Shown here: positions 54,670 to 63,832 of the stretch, piece after piece
Position numbering within the stretch: the stretch's first letter is position 1
How the letters are laid out: the number at the start of each line of letters is the position of its first letter
Assembly: GCF_003325355.1 (NCBI RefSeq)
Contig: NZ_CP030850.1
Coordinates: 6,523,001 to 6,587,000, forward strand
Reading direction: 5' to 3'
Length of the DNA: 64,000 bases
Source: Runella rosea
GTDB taxonomy: Bacteria; Bacteroidota; Bacteroidia; Cytophagales; Spirosomataceae
Made by a program: the position numbers and the translations under genes
Notes under the pieces: model-generated
What the model was told of the DNA's origin: nothing
Seen by the model: the letters and a program-made list of their open reading frames with translations, nothing else
Databases searched by the model: none

Positions 54670-56169
54670 TTATTTTTTTGTAATTGTTTTATTTTCAAGA
54701 ATCTGTAATCCTGTCATTCCTGCTGGCAGAGGAAATCTGTAAGGTGGGCGTTCGAGATAGCCCAATAACAGGTCCTTGTCGCCGTCTTGGTCATAATCCG
54801 CTTTTTCGAGGAGCATCCATTTGTCTTGTCGGGGCGTAGGAAAGGTTTTGGCAGTAAATTTCAAATTCCCTTGGTTTTCAAAATACACAAATCCTTCCTG
54901 TGGATTGGACGGAAAGTAAGAGATAGCCGCAATGTCAATATCGCCATCTTTGTCAAAATCGTCGGCGAGGGCTTTTGAGGCACCATGTAAAGGGAAAAAC
55001 CATTTTTCCTGAAACTGATTTTTGCCGTCGTTTAAGAAAATACGTACGCCGTGATAGGGTTTCAGAATCATGGAATAATCAGCATTGTCGCCGTTGGTGT
55101 ACACAATGTCAACCCAACCGTCGCCGTTGACATCGGCCAAATCGGCGTAGCTGGAGCCGTACACGGGTGGGAAGCGCAACAGGATTTGTTTTTCGTATTT
55201 TCCACCGCCTCGGTTATAAATCACCGATACTTGTTCGTCGCCCTGCGCCATCATTACAAAAAAGTCCAGTTTGCCATCACGGTTAAAATCGTAGGGCTGA
55301 ACCAGTCGCGCCCCCGGAGCGGGGTCAAATTTAAACACCTGATAGCTATTGTCTTGTTGCTGTTTAAACCAAGACAATTGACCGACATTGTTGCCATATT
55401 CGCACATCACGATGTCTTCGAGGCCATCGCCATCTACATCCGTAAAGGCTTGATTGACAGGGCGACGAAGTTTCTGGAGTATCGGAGTTAAGGCCCATGT
55501 TTTGCCATCGGCCGATTTACGGGCTTTTTCCAGCGTGCCCCGATTGTGGTCGTTGGGGTCCATGATGCCCATTAGCAATACATCCAAACTCCCATCGGGG
55601 TAGGTCCGTAAATCAGAAGGTGGGCTGCTTACTTTAAGGGAATCGATGCGTTTGAATTGTTGGTCAAATACCGTGACCATTCCTCGGCGACTGCCCACAA
55701 ATAGCTTCTTGCTGAGGGAATCATACTTGATAAGCGAAACAAAAGGTTCCACGTGCGGAGTATTGGCTTTGGGCAAGAATCGGGAGAGGGTGGGAGAAAT
55801 AAGGGTTTTGCGCGAGGAATCTGGCAGTTTATCGGGCGCATTTTTGACGTAATAATTCACGATACTTTCCCATTGTTCGGGCGTTACGATGGGGGTTTCG
55901 GGGAAAACATTGGCTTCGGTAAACGTGACAATCTCTTCGGTAGAAAAGTCCTGATAAAAGCCAATATTTTGCTGAACGACGCCCAAACGCAGGGCCATTT
56001 TGGGCAGCACACTTTCTTTCCACGTCTTTTTGTCAAGTAAATCGGGCGTTGGCATGAGGTGACACCCTCCGCAGTAACTTTGGGCTAATTTTTGCTCCTC
56101 CGACTCTTGGGAGGTATTGCAGGCAATGAGAATTGATAATACTAAACCAATAGCAATAATTTTCGTCAT
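54670..56169 (-). CDS. FG-GAP/VCBS repeat lipoprotein with one heme c site
   Basis: 499 residues from the ATG at 56169. Lipobox LSILIAC gives a lipid anchor. A single CxxCH site (SYCGGCHLMPTP) near the N-terminus marks a cytochrome-c-like domain of about 110 residues. The rest is a beta-propeller of FG-GAP/VCBS repeats with calcium loops (DVDGDGLEDI, DFNRDGKLDF, DVNGDGWVDI, DFDKDGDIDI, DYDQDGDKDL). Extracytoplasmic. Next to sugar-oxidising genes, so electron transfer from a dehydrogenase is possible. Confidence 0.88.
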   Translation of the reverse strand: MTKIIAIGLVLSILIACNTSQESEEQKLAQSYCGGCHLMPTPDLLDKKTWKESVLPKMALRLGVVQQNIGFYQDFSTEEIVTFTEANVFPETPIVTPEQWESIVNYYVKNAPDKLPDSSRKTLISPTLSRFLPKANTPHVEPFVSLIKYDSLSKKLFVGSRRGMVTVFDQQFKRIDSLKVSSPPSDLRTYPDGSLDVLLMGIMDPNDHNRGTLEKARKSADGKTWALTPILQKLRRPVNQAFTDVDGDGLEDIVMCEYGNNVGQLSWFKQQQDNSYQVFKFDPAPGARLVQPYDFNRDGKLDFFVMMAQGDEQVSVIYNRGGGKYEKQILLRFPPVYGSSYADLADVNGDGWVDIVYTNGDNADYSMILKPYHGVRIFLNDGKNQFQEKWFFPLHGASKALADDFDKDGDIDIAAISYFPSNPQEGFVYFENQGNLKFTAKTFPTPRQDKWMLLEKADYDQDGDKDLLLGYLERPPYRFPLPAGMTGLQILENKTITKK

Positions 56170-56219
56170 GGAATTGTTTACTTTGCAATTAAAACGCAGT
56201 GCCAGTGAAAAACTACGCA

Positions 56220-57314
56220 ATGAAATCCAAAACTCCCTTTTTTTGGCGTATTCAGCAATTATTTTTTTGCTTTACCTTACTCAGTTACACGCTTACCTAT
56301 TTTGCCGTTACTGGGCACTGGCTCGCGGGCTTCATTATGATGAGTCTTCCTTTGCTGCTGATTATGCATATTTTGCTGGTTGGTTTTTGGCTGGTGTTTA
56401 ATCCCAAAAGGGCATGGCTTTCGGGGTTAGCTTTGATGTTAAGTTTTCCATTTTGGGCAAGAACGTACGGACTGGGGCCAGCAGAAGAAGAAACGGTCTC
56501 TTCTAAAAATGAGATTAAGGTGTTGAGTTATAACGTTATGTCGTTTGATGCATACAGTTATTTAGTTGATAAAAATTCCGAAAATACCAACAAGCTGATT
56601 GAATGGGTGAAGAAGGAAGATGCCGATGTTAAATGTTTTCAGGAGTTTTTGAATCACCGAGACCGCAAGGATCTGCAAACAGTTGCTCAGTTGAAGAAAG
56701 AGGGCTATCCTTATTACGTGTCGATGCAATCTATACAGGATCAGGGCAAAGATTACACAAACGGGTTGGCGATTTTCTCAAAATATCCGATTATTAAACA
56801 GGAGAAAAGGGAATTCAGCAATCAAAACGGCATCATTTACGCCGATATCAATATAAAAGGCAATACGATTCGGTTTATCAGTGTGCATTTACGCTCTATG
56901 ATTGTGCGCGTGGGAGGTATTAAATTGGCGGTCAAAGAAAAGAATCTTGGACTGGGGCGCTATGAGTTGGCGAGTACCTTCAGAAAATTAAAAGGTGGTT
57001 TTGTGCATCACGCAGAGGAGTCTAAAATTCTGACGGATTGGATAGAAAAAAGCCCGCATCCCGTAGTGGTATGCGGTGATTTTAACGAAGTTCCGTACAG
57101 TTATGCCTACGGACAGGTTCGCAAACGCTTATCGAATGCTTTTGAAGAAGCGGGTTCAGGGTTTGGATTTACGTACCGGAAGGCTCCGGGATTTATCCGA
57201 ATTGACAACCAGTTTTATGACAAAAAAGGGCTTGAAGTGATTGATTTTCAGACTAGAAAGGATGTGAAATATTCAGATCATTATCCGATTATTGGCCGTT
57301 ATAAGTTGTTATAA
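56220..57314 (+). CDS. Membrane-anchored endonuclease/exonuclease/phosphatase family protein
   Basis: 364 residues from the ATG at 56220; a GTG at 56199 is possible. Two to three N-terminal membrane helices, then an EEP domain with IKVLSYNVMSFDAY, FQEF (metal Glu), SVHLRS, VVCGDFNEVPYSY and SDHYPI (catalytic His). Cytosolic or periplasmic phosphodiesterase; nuclease or lipid phosphatase cannot be told apart. Divergent from the FG-GAP gene with a 50-base gap and overlapping the convergent hypothetical gene by 16 bases. Confidence 0.88.
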   Translation: MKSKTPFFWRIQQLFFCFTLLSYTLTYFAVTGHWLAGFIMMSLPLLLIMHILLVGFWLVFNPKRAWLSGLALMLSFPFWARTYGLGPAEEETVSSKNEIKVLSYNVMSFDAYSYLVDKNSENTNKLIEWVKKEDADVKCFQEFLNHRDRKDLQTVAQLKKEGYPYYVSMQSIQDQGKDYTNGLAIFSKYPIIKQEKREFSNQNGIIYADINIKGNTIRFISVHLRSMIVRVGGIKLAVKEKNLGLGRYELASTFRKLKGGFVHHAEESKILTDWIEKSPHPVVVCGDFNEVPYSYAYGQVRKRLSNAFEEAGSGFGFTYRKAPGFIRIDNQFYDKKGLEVIDFQTRKDVKYSDHYPIIGRYKLL

Positions 57315-58051
57315 TACGCAAATACCTTGGTGATGTCGGACCGTGATTTAAGGCTGAGTTTATTGGTTTTTATGAATTCTTCTACGTCATCGGCACGGTC
57401 GGCCATGGCATCCAGTAGTTTCTTTTTTGACGTTCCGATGGAAATCAGGGTGTTGCCTTTTACCACAAAATATTGACTGTTTTTGACGATTTTGGTGTCT
57501 TTGCTGCCCAGTGCCATAGCTTCGTTGTAACTGGGTTTGATGATGGAAAGCTTTGTTAATTCGACCAGCGACAGGCGTCCACCTTTGATTAATTCTACAA
57601 ATCCTTTCATATTGTCTTCCGACCTGAATTGGTTAGCGTTAAGAAAAATGCGCCGCTCTAGTCCCTCAAGTGTGAAAAAACGAATATAATCTCCCGCGAG
57701 GACTCTGACGTCGTTGGTGTTGGCGATTTGTATTTCCAATTCATTAACGAACAAATCCAGCCGTAGGGGAACATTGCCTATGCTGTCGCCTTCGCGCCCG
57801 GGCGGGCCTATTTTTTTGTATAATTTGATAGAACCTGTTTGCCAGGTCGAATCCAGATACGGGTTGCCTACGAGGTCGCCTTTGGGGCCTTTGATGCCAA
57901 ATAGCCCCGTATTGACGTTGTTGGCATTGATTTTAAACCCGTTTAAATTAATCAAATCGCGGGCGGTATTTGTCAATTGGCTGTCCGTTTGTTGGGCAAT
58001 GGCGGTAATGGAAAAGCCGAAAATTAACAAGAAAAAATAAGCCTTCAGCAT
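57299..58051 (-). CDS. Secreted hypothetical protein
   Basis: 250 residues from the ATG at 58051. Signal peptide ending in ITAIAQ. No recognised domain. The mature part is beta-rich with GPKGDLVGNPYLDSTW and a Lys-rich C-terminal region. It probably sits in the periplasm. Its 3' end overlaps the convergent EEP gene. Confidence 0.65.
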   Translation of the reverse strand: MLKAYFFLLIFGFSITAIAQQTDSQLTNTARDLINLNGFKINANNVNTGLFGIKGPKGDLVGNPYLDSTWQTGSIKLYKKIGPPGREGDSIGNVPLRLDLFVNELEIQIANTNDVRVLAGDYIRFFTLEGLERRIFLNANQFRSEDNMKGFVELIKGGRLSLVELTKLSIIKPSYNEAMALGSKDTKIVKNSQYFVVKGNTLISIGTSKKKLLDAMADRADDVEEFIKTNKLSLKSRSDITKVFAYYNNL

Positions 58052-58243
58052 TTTCAAAAGGGGGTTAGTGAATCAACTTTTCTGCGTAACGTAAAGCTAC
58101 TAACAATTTTTATGAAGGTGGCGGCCTCTCTTATTTTTATTTCCCATTTCCTGATAGCAGTCAGTTATCTTACTGACCCACCTCATACTCGAATGGTAAA
58201 ATAAAACCGAATTTAGGACTATTCATTTAACTACGCGCGAATC

Positions 58244-58690
58244 ATGGCACGAAATACAAAATTTGATTTACATCGCTTTCATTTTGAGCATAGACTCTGG
58301 CTCAATGAGGTCGACTTTGTGGACCAAGAAGTTGATTTTTTTGGACATTTAGTGCATGAAATGCGGGCCTTTTTGCCCGTAGAGGAGATGGATTCTAATT
58401 TTGCCGAAACGCTTACCCATTTTGAGCATGAATTCGATCATTTCAAACGCACCGTTAACAGCATTCAGGCCGATATTCGTGATCAGGAAGGGATTATTGC
58501 GAGCATTATTAAGGAAGCAACCACCCAATTTAACGATGAAGTCCGCGAGAGTCAAGCCTATTTGCGGGAGAAAATGGCTTTTTTTCACGACAATTATCGG
58601 AAGTTAAAGATCGAATTTAAACTTTTTATGGGCAAAGATTTGGAAAAACATATCCACGTTCCTACCCAACAAGAAGGAAAGGATAGGTAA
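58244..58690 (+). CDS. Helical hypothetical protein
   Basis: 148 residues, acidic and His-rich (FHFEHRLWLNEVDFVDQEVDFF), with no signal peptide, membrane helix or Cys. Heptad-like Phe/Leu/Ile spacing through residues 20-130 suggests a helical bundle or coiled coil. It ends 57 bases before the serine hydrolase gene and may be co-transcribed. Function unknown. Confidence 0.65.
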   Translation: MARNTKFDLHRFHFEHRLWLNEVDFVDQEVDFFGHLVHEMRAFLPVEEMDSNFAETLTHFEHEFDHFKRTVNSIQADIRDQEGIIASIIKEATTQFNDEVRESQAYLREKMAFFHDNYRKLKIEFKLFMGKDLEKHIHVPTQQEGKDR

Positions 58691-58747
58691 CATCCCTTGA
58701 TTTTTATTCTTCCTGTGCGTAAGTTGTTGCCAGAAACCCTTTTTCTG

Positions 58748-59590
58748 ATGCGACAACTTATTTTTTTATGCTTCATGCTGTTCCCATTCGTGGGCATTGC
58801 CCAAAAACAGGATTCTTTTTCTTCCCTTGAAACCTATCTTGCGCAACTTTCTCCCACTACCATTGTCAACCTTCAGGTAGAATCGCTAACGGGTGAGATC
58901 TATTTCTGCAAAGGGCCTGCGGAATCGGTTCCATCGGCTAGTATCATCAAAATTCCGATTTTGGTTGAGCTGATGGAACAGGTAAAAGCGGGTAAAGTTA
59001 ACCTCGACGAAACCTATACGCTGGTGGCTGCCGACAAAACGGGCGGCTCGGGTGTGATGGCCTCGTACCCCGATGGCCAACAAATGTCGCTCAAAGAGGT
59101 GGCTCGGTTGATGATGATTGCGAGCGACAACACGGCTACCAATATTTTTATCCGAAAACTGGGGCGGGAAAAAATCAACGACCGTATGAAACTCCTCGGT
59201 TTGGCGAGTCTCCAATTGAATCGGGTGATGATGGATACGGCGGCTGTATCGCGTGGGATTGATAATTACGTAACGGCCCGTGACATCAATGCATTATTGC
59301 GTCTTATTTATGGTCATAAAGTAGCAACACCCAACTTGTGTGAGCAAATGATGGAATTTTTGTTTGAAAATCGAGATACGGTTACGCTGCCGAGACTCAT
59401 TCCCAAAACAATCAAAATAGCCCACAAAACGGGCGGATTGACGTACGTACGTGGCGATGCGGGCATTGTGTTTGCGGCCACACCCTTTGTGATTTCAGTT
59501 TTTGTGAGAGGAACCCCAGAAAAAAACGCCGAAAAGATAATTGGTGAAATCGGTAAAATTTGTTTTAAAATTTTCAATAAGAAAAACTAA
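58748..59590 (+). CDS. Beta-lactamase-fold serine hydrolase
   Basis: 280 residues from the ATG at 58748. Signal peptide (VGIAQ). Class A motifs: SIIK (Ser65, Lys68), SDN (126-128) and KTG (227-229). The omega-loop equivalent reads SLQLN, so the general-base Glu of class A beta-lactamases (ExxLN) is missing. That points to the beta-lactamase2 group of serine hydrolases rather than a resistance enzyme. Periplasmic. The next gene starts seven bases after its stop. Confidence 0.86.
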   Translation: MRQLIFLCFMLFPFVGIAQKQDSFSSLETYLAQLSPTTIVNLQVESLTGEIYFCKGPAESVPSASIIKIPILVELMEQVKAGKVNLDETYTLVAADKTGGSGVMASYPDGQQMSLKEVARLMMIASDNTATNIFIRKLGREKINDRMKLLGLASLQLNRVMMDTAAVSRGIDNYVTARDINALLRLIYGHKVATPNLCEQMMEFLFENRDTVTLPRLIPKTIKIAHKTGGLTYVRGDAGIVFAATPFVISVFVRGTPEKNAEKIIGEIGKICFKIFNKKN

Positions 59591-59596
59591 ACCCTA

Positions 59597-61162
59597 ATGA
59601 ATACTCTTTTGAATTGGCTTGCGCTCGTTCCGTGGTGGACATGCTTCCCCGTTATTTTGGCTATTGTTGCTATTTGGGACATTACCCAAAAAAAACACAC
59701 CGTTTTGCACAACTTTCCAGTCATTGGGCACCTGCGGTATTGGCTAGAAACGATTGGGCCGGAGTTTAGGCAATATATTGTGGCCAATAACCGCGAAGAA
59801 TTACCATTCAATCGTCGGCAGCGTTCGTGGATTTATGCATCTTCTAAACGGGAAAATAATTTTCAGGGTTTCGGAACCGATCAGGATGTCAACAGCGCTG
59901 GTTTCATCTTTATCAAACCTGCTTTGGTAACTAAACGGTTGGCCAAAGACCACCCGTACCGCGAAAATCCGTACGTTTTGCCCGCGCCCAAAGTGATTGG
60001 GTTGAGCCATAATCGCCGCAAACCCTACCGTCCGAAGCAGGTCATTAATATTTCAGGAATGAGTTTTGGTTCGTTATCGGCTTCGGCGATTACCGCCCTC
60101 AACGAAGGGGCGGCGAAGTTTGGCTGTTACCACAATACGGGTGAAGGAGGGTTTTCCCCATACCACGATAAAGGCGCTGACGTAGTGCTCAACATCGGCA
60201 CGGCGTATTTCGGTATTCGTGACGACGATGGGAATTTTATCATGGAAAAATTGGTTCGACTGACGCAGAAAAACCCGGCCATTCGAATGCTTGAATTGAA
60301 ACTCTCGCAAGGAGCAAAACCGGGCAAAGGAGGGGTGTTGCCTGCGGCCAAAATCACGAAAGAGATTGCAGAAATCCGGCACGTTCCCATCGGTAAAGAT
60401 GTCATTTCTCCCGCAGCGCACAGCGCTTTTTCTACCCTGCCCGAAATGTTGGATTTGATCGAAGCTATGGCCGAGGCTACTGGGCTACCTGTGGGTATCA
60501 AAGCGGCTGTGGGCAAACTAGACATGTGGGAAGAATTGGCGGAACTCATGGTGAAAACGGGCCGTGGCCCCGATTTTATCACTGTTGATGGCGGTGAAGG
60601 AGGAACGGGTGCCGCCCCTCCGTCGTTTGCTGACCATGTGTCATTACCTTGGGTGTATGGGTTTTCGAGTGTGTATAAAATCTTCAAAAAACACGGGCTC
60701 ACCGACCGCATAACGTTCATTGGGTCGGGAAAACTAGGCCTGCCAGCGCAGGCGATTATGGCGTTTGCGATGGGTGTCGATATTGTCAACGTTGCCCGCG
60801 AAGCCATGATGTCGATTGGGTGTATTCAGGCACAGATATGCCATACCAACCGTTGTCCAGCGGGGGTAGCTACGCAAAATAAATGGTTACAGGCGGGCCT
60901 TGATCCAGCGCTTAAAAGTGAGCGTTTTTACCATTATGGAAAAACGTTGACCAAAGAGATTCTCGAAATAGCCATTGCCTGCGGCTATGAACATCCCTGT
61001 CAGTTTACGATGGAAGATGTAGACGTAGCGATGGGCGATAATAACCATACACGCTCACTCAGAGTGGTTTATGACTACGAAAAAGCGCACGTACCCTACG
61101 ATGGCATAGATGCTTTGATTAATTGCCAATACTTAGGTGGCGGCCTTAAAAAAGTACATTAA
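59597..61162 (+). CDS. FMN-binding glutamate synthase-like protein
   Basis: 521 residues. One N-terminal membrane helix, then the glutamate synthase FMN/Fe-S domain: INISGMSFGSLSA, GEGGFSPYH, VDGGEGGTGAAP, and the Cys cluster CIQAQICHTNRCPAG that binds an iron-sulfur centre. It lacks the amidotransferase and the reductase parts, so it is a stand-alone synthase-like oxidoreductase, common in many phyla with no fixed role. Co-directional with dprA nine bases later. Confidence 0.9.
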   Translation: MNTLLNWLALVPWWTCFPVILAIVAIWDITQKKHTVLHNFPVIGHLRYWLETIGPEFRQYIVANNREELPFNRRQRSWIYASSKRENNFQGFGTDQDVNSAGFIFIKPALVTKRLAKDHPYRENPYVLPAPKVIGLSHNRRKPYRPKQVINISGMSFGSLSASAITALNEGAAKFGCYHNTGEGGFSPYHDKGADVVLNIGTAYFGIRDDDGNFIMEKLVRLTQKNPAIRMLELKLSQGAKPGKGGVLPAAKITKEIAEIRHVPIGKDVISPAAHSAFSTLPEMLDLIEAMAEATGLPVGIKAAVGKLDMWEELAELMVKTGRGPDFITVDGGEGGTGAAPPSFADHVSLPWVYGFSSVYKIFKKHGLTDRITFIGSGKLGLPAQAIMAFAMGVDIVNVAREAMMSIGCIQAQICHTNRCPAGVATQNKWLQAGLDPALKSERFYHYGKTLTKEILEIAIACGYEHPCQFTMEDVDVAMGDNNHTRSLRVVYDYEKAHVPYDGIDALINCQYLGGGLKKVH

Positions 61163-61171
61163 CATTCATTC

Positions 61172-62260
61172 ATGGACCAACGTCTTTACCAATTAGGATT
61201 GCATCTGACCCCAGGATTGGGCGGGGTATTGATTCGGTATTTGATTGCTCACTTTGGAGATGCTCAAAAGGTATTTGAAGCCAATTATAAAACACTGATT
61301 CGCGTTACAGGCGTAGGAGAAGCAATTGCCCGGACTGTTTTGCAAAAAGAAGGCTTGAGAGCAGCTGAAGATGAACTCCTAAAACTGGAGAAGTTAAACG
61401 CCAATATGGTTTTTTACACAGATGCCCACTTTCCGCATCGGCTCAAATCCCTTTATGATGCACCCGTTTTGCTGTACACCAAAGGCAACATTGATTTCAA
61501 CAAGGGCCGTTATGTATCTTTGGTCGGTACCCGAAAAGCGACTGATTACGGCCGAAATATCACCGAGCAGATTGTAGAAGGGCTTGTTAACCACGATGTA
61601 ACGATTGTCAGTGGATTGGCGTATGGCATTGATATTTCGGCGCATAGGGCCAGCGTAAGGAGCCGGATTCCGACGATTGGCGTGATGGCTACAGGGGTAG
61701 ATGTGGTTTATCCTGAAGGGCATACCAAAACAGCCAGAGAGATGGAAATCAACGGTGGAATTGTGACGGAGTATTGTTTGGGAACCAAGCCTGATCCGAT
61801 GCGTTTTCCCGCCCGAAATCGCATTATCGCTGGGCTATCTGATGCAGTCATTGTGGTGGAATCGGCCAAAAAGGGTGGGGGATTGCTTACCGCTGAGTTT
61901 GCCAATAATTATAACCGGGATGTATTTGCCGTACCGGGCAATTTGTCGAATCCCTATTCAATTGGTCCTAATAATCTAATCAGCGCCAATAAAGCCCAGA
62001 TTTTTACGGGTGTAGAAAATTTACTGGAATCATTAAGTTGGCTCACCACCAAAGCATCCGTAAAGGTGGCGTTACCCGATCATTTTACCCAGGAGGAAAG
62101 CCAAATTGTGGCGCTATTGCGTCAAAGAGGCGAAATGCACATTGATAATCTCACGTGGGAAAGTCAGGTCTCTACGGGGAAATTGGCCACGCTGTTGCTC
62201 AATCTGGAGTTGCAGGGCTACATTCGTTCACTTCCTGGTAAGCGCTATGCTTTGGGGTAG
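61172..62260 (+). CDS. dprA: DNA-processing protein DprA
   Basis: 362 residues. N-terminal helix-hairpin-helix-like part (LIRVTGVGEAIARTVL), a Rossmann-like core (LVGTRKATDYGRNITE; VSGLAYGIDISAHRAS; FPARNRIIAGLSDAVIVVESAKKGG) and a C-terminal winged-helix (MHIDNLTWESQVSTGKLATLLLNLELQGYI). Loads RecA on incoming single-stranded DNA in transformation. With comEC in the same window, it supports a natural transformation route. Confidence 0.96.
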   Translation: MDQRLYQLGLHLTPGLGGVLIRYLIAHFGDAQKVFEANYKTLIRVTGVGEAIARTVLQKEGLRAAEDELLKLEKLNANMVFYTDAHFPHRLKSLYDAPVLLYTKGNIDFNKGRYVSLVGTRKATDYGRNITEQIVEGLVNHDVTIVSGLAYGIDISAHRASVRSRIPTIGVMATGVDVVYPEGHTKTAREMEINGGIVTEYCLGTKPDPMRFPARNRIIAGLSDAVIVVESAKKGGGLLTAEFANNYNRDVFAVPGNLSNPYSIGPNNLISANKAQIFTGVENLLESLSWLTTKASVKVALPDHFTQEESQIVALLRQRGEMHIDNLTWESQVSTGKLATLLLNLELQGYIRSLPGKRYALG

Positions 62261-62280
62261 GTTAATAGTAGCGAGTAGGT

Positions 62281-62324
62281 AGGAGTGAGTAGCGAGGAGT
62301 AACGGTTTTGTTATTCTCACTCCT
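62281..62324. repeat. GAGTGAG-rich inverted tract between dprA and the M48 gene
   Basis: AGGAGTGAG (62281-62289) and CTCACTCCT (62316-62324), with extra CCTCACTTC copies after it. It lies between convergent stops and may end both transcripts, though it has no proper T run. Confidence 0.45.
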
Positions 62325-62344
62325 CACTTCTGCCTCCTCACTTC

Positions 62345-63832
62345 TTATTTTCCAATTACTTTTAACAACATTCCCTTCTGAACCGGAGTGTCGGCTTTCA
62401 TGCTATTGACCACGCCCAATTCCTCGATTCGGTTGGCTGGCATTCCCAGCGCTGTCATGATTTCCTTAAACGTACCGTTGCGTGGGGCATTTTTTACAAA
62501 TATGCGTTCGGGTTTGCGATTCAGTTTGTCGGGGTCGTTCAATAAACGAAAATTTTCGGCCGTATTTCGAAACGTAGGGTACAAGTTACCAAAAACATCG
62601 GCGGTAGTTACTCCGTGAATGGCGTAAATCAAACCGTTGTATTGAATGAGCCACGTGGCCAGCTGAACCGTGTTGGCAGGTGTTTGGGGTTGTTGTTGTT
62701 GTTGAGTTTGTCCCTGTTGCTGCTGCTGAGGTTGTTGCTGCGAAATCATGACGATGGCTTGGTTGCCGTGAATGGTCTTACGAGTAGATTCCAACACTTT
62801 TAAATTGTACTGCCTGACCATATTTTGAGCGGCCGAATCCAGCGTACTGCCCTGTGCTACATTGAGCAACATCTCTGCTTTGCCGTCTTTGGGAGCCATC
62901 ACAAATTGAACGGGGGAATTTTGGGTCTGCCAACCGTTTGGAATAGGAAATTGAAAGCGAAGTTCGGGATGGTAAAAAACGCTATTTTCAACAAAGCCCT
63001 GTTTTGGGTCTTCACCGTACACAATGCCATTAATCATTTGTAAATAACTTTCACGATTTACGGCGTAATTACCGACATTTTTGGCTTGCCAATCTTTGGC
63101 CATTGCGTGAACATTGTTGAAACGGTCGCCCGGATCGGGGTGTGTCGACATTATGTTGGGAATAGATTGGCCAGCGTTGTCCGAAATACGCTTGATGGTG
63201 CCGAAGAAATTGGCCATTTGGTGCGCGTCATAGCCCACTTTACTCGAATATTCCACCCCAATTTTATCTGATTCAGATTCGTGGGCGCGGCTGTAGCTAA
63301 GCATCAGCATTTGTAAACCCTGCATGGCTTGTTCACCAAATTGGGCTAATTTGGGCGAAATGACCATACCAGCAATCAATCCAACGGTACCCAAAATTTG
63401 GCTGGTCTGTTGTCTCGCCGAGTGCCTTGCAGTAACGTGGCCGATTTCGTGACCTAAAACACCTGCAAATTCAGCCTCATTGTTGAAGTGGGCCATGATG
63501 CCTCGGGTAAAATACACATAGCCTCCAGGCACCGCAAAAGCATTGACAACTGGCGAATCAATAATGTTGAACTGGTAAGGAAGCTCTGGACGGTGCGAAA
63601 TTTTGGCCATTGCCATCCCTTTTTCAGAGATAAAACTCTGCAACCGTTTATCTTCATATAAGCCCATCGAGGCAACAATTGAAGGGTGAGATTGTTGGCC
63701 CAAAGCAATTTCCTGATCGGCCGACATCAGGATGATTTCCCTTTTGCCCGTCACTGGATTGCGCGAGCACGATTGCAATACAACTAAACCCATCACCAAG
63801 GGTATCCAATTAAAACGAAAGAGTGTTCTCAT
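62345..63832 (-). CDS. M48 family metalloprotease lipoprotein
   Basis: 495 residues from the ATG at 63832. Lipobox VVLQSC. The zinc motif is GVLGHEIGHVTARHSARQ; the third ligand Glu is in SRAHESESDKIG, as in BepA-type M48 proteases. The middle holds a Gln/Pro-rich tract (about residues 370-395), and the C-terminal part (FKEIMTALGMPANRI...KGMLLKVIGK) resembles a LysM-like module. Periplasmic outer-membrane quality control is the likely role. Confidence 0.92.
   Translation of the reverse strand: MRTLFRFNWIPLVMGLVVLQSCSRNPVTGKREIILMSADQEIALGQQSHPSIVASMGLYEDKRLQSFISEKGMAMAKISHRPELPYQFNIIDSPVVNAFAVPGGYVYFTRGIMAHFNNEAEFAGVLGHEIGHVTARHSARQQTSQILGTVGLIAGMVISPKLAQFGEQAMQGLQMLMLSYSRAHESESDKIGVEYSSKVGYDAHQMANFFGTIKRISDNAGQSIPNIMSTHPDPGDRFNNVHAMAKDWQAKNVGNYAVNRESYLQMINGIVYGEDPKQGFVENSVFYHPELRFQFPIPNGWQTQNSPVQFVMAPKDGKAEMLLNVAQGSTLDSAAQNMVRQYNLKVLESTRKTIHGNQAIVMISQQQPQQQQQGQTQQQQQPQTPANTVQLATWLIQYNGLIYAIHGVTTADVFGNLYPTFRNTAENFRLLNDPDKLNRKPERIFVKNAPRNGTFKEIMTALGMPANRIEELGVVNSMKADTPVQKGMLLKVIGK

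Noticed and set aside
58748-59590. Antibiotic-resistance class A beta-lactamase
   Set aside because: The omega-loop Glu is absent, so the resistance call is not supported despite intact SxxK, SDN and KTG.
62265-62345. CRISPR-like repeats between dprA and the M48 gene
   Set aside because: The GAGTGAG/CTCACTC copies are short, irregular and have no spacers of constant length. This is low-complexity DNA.
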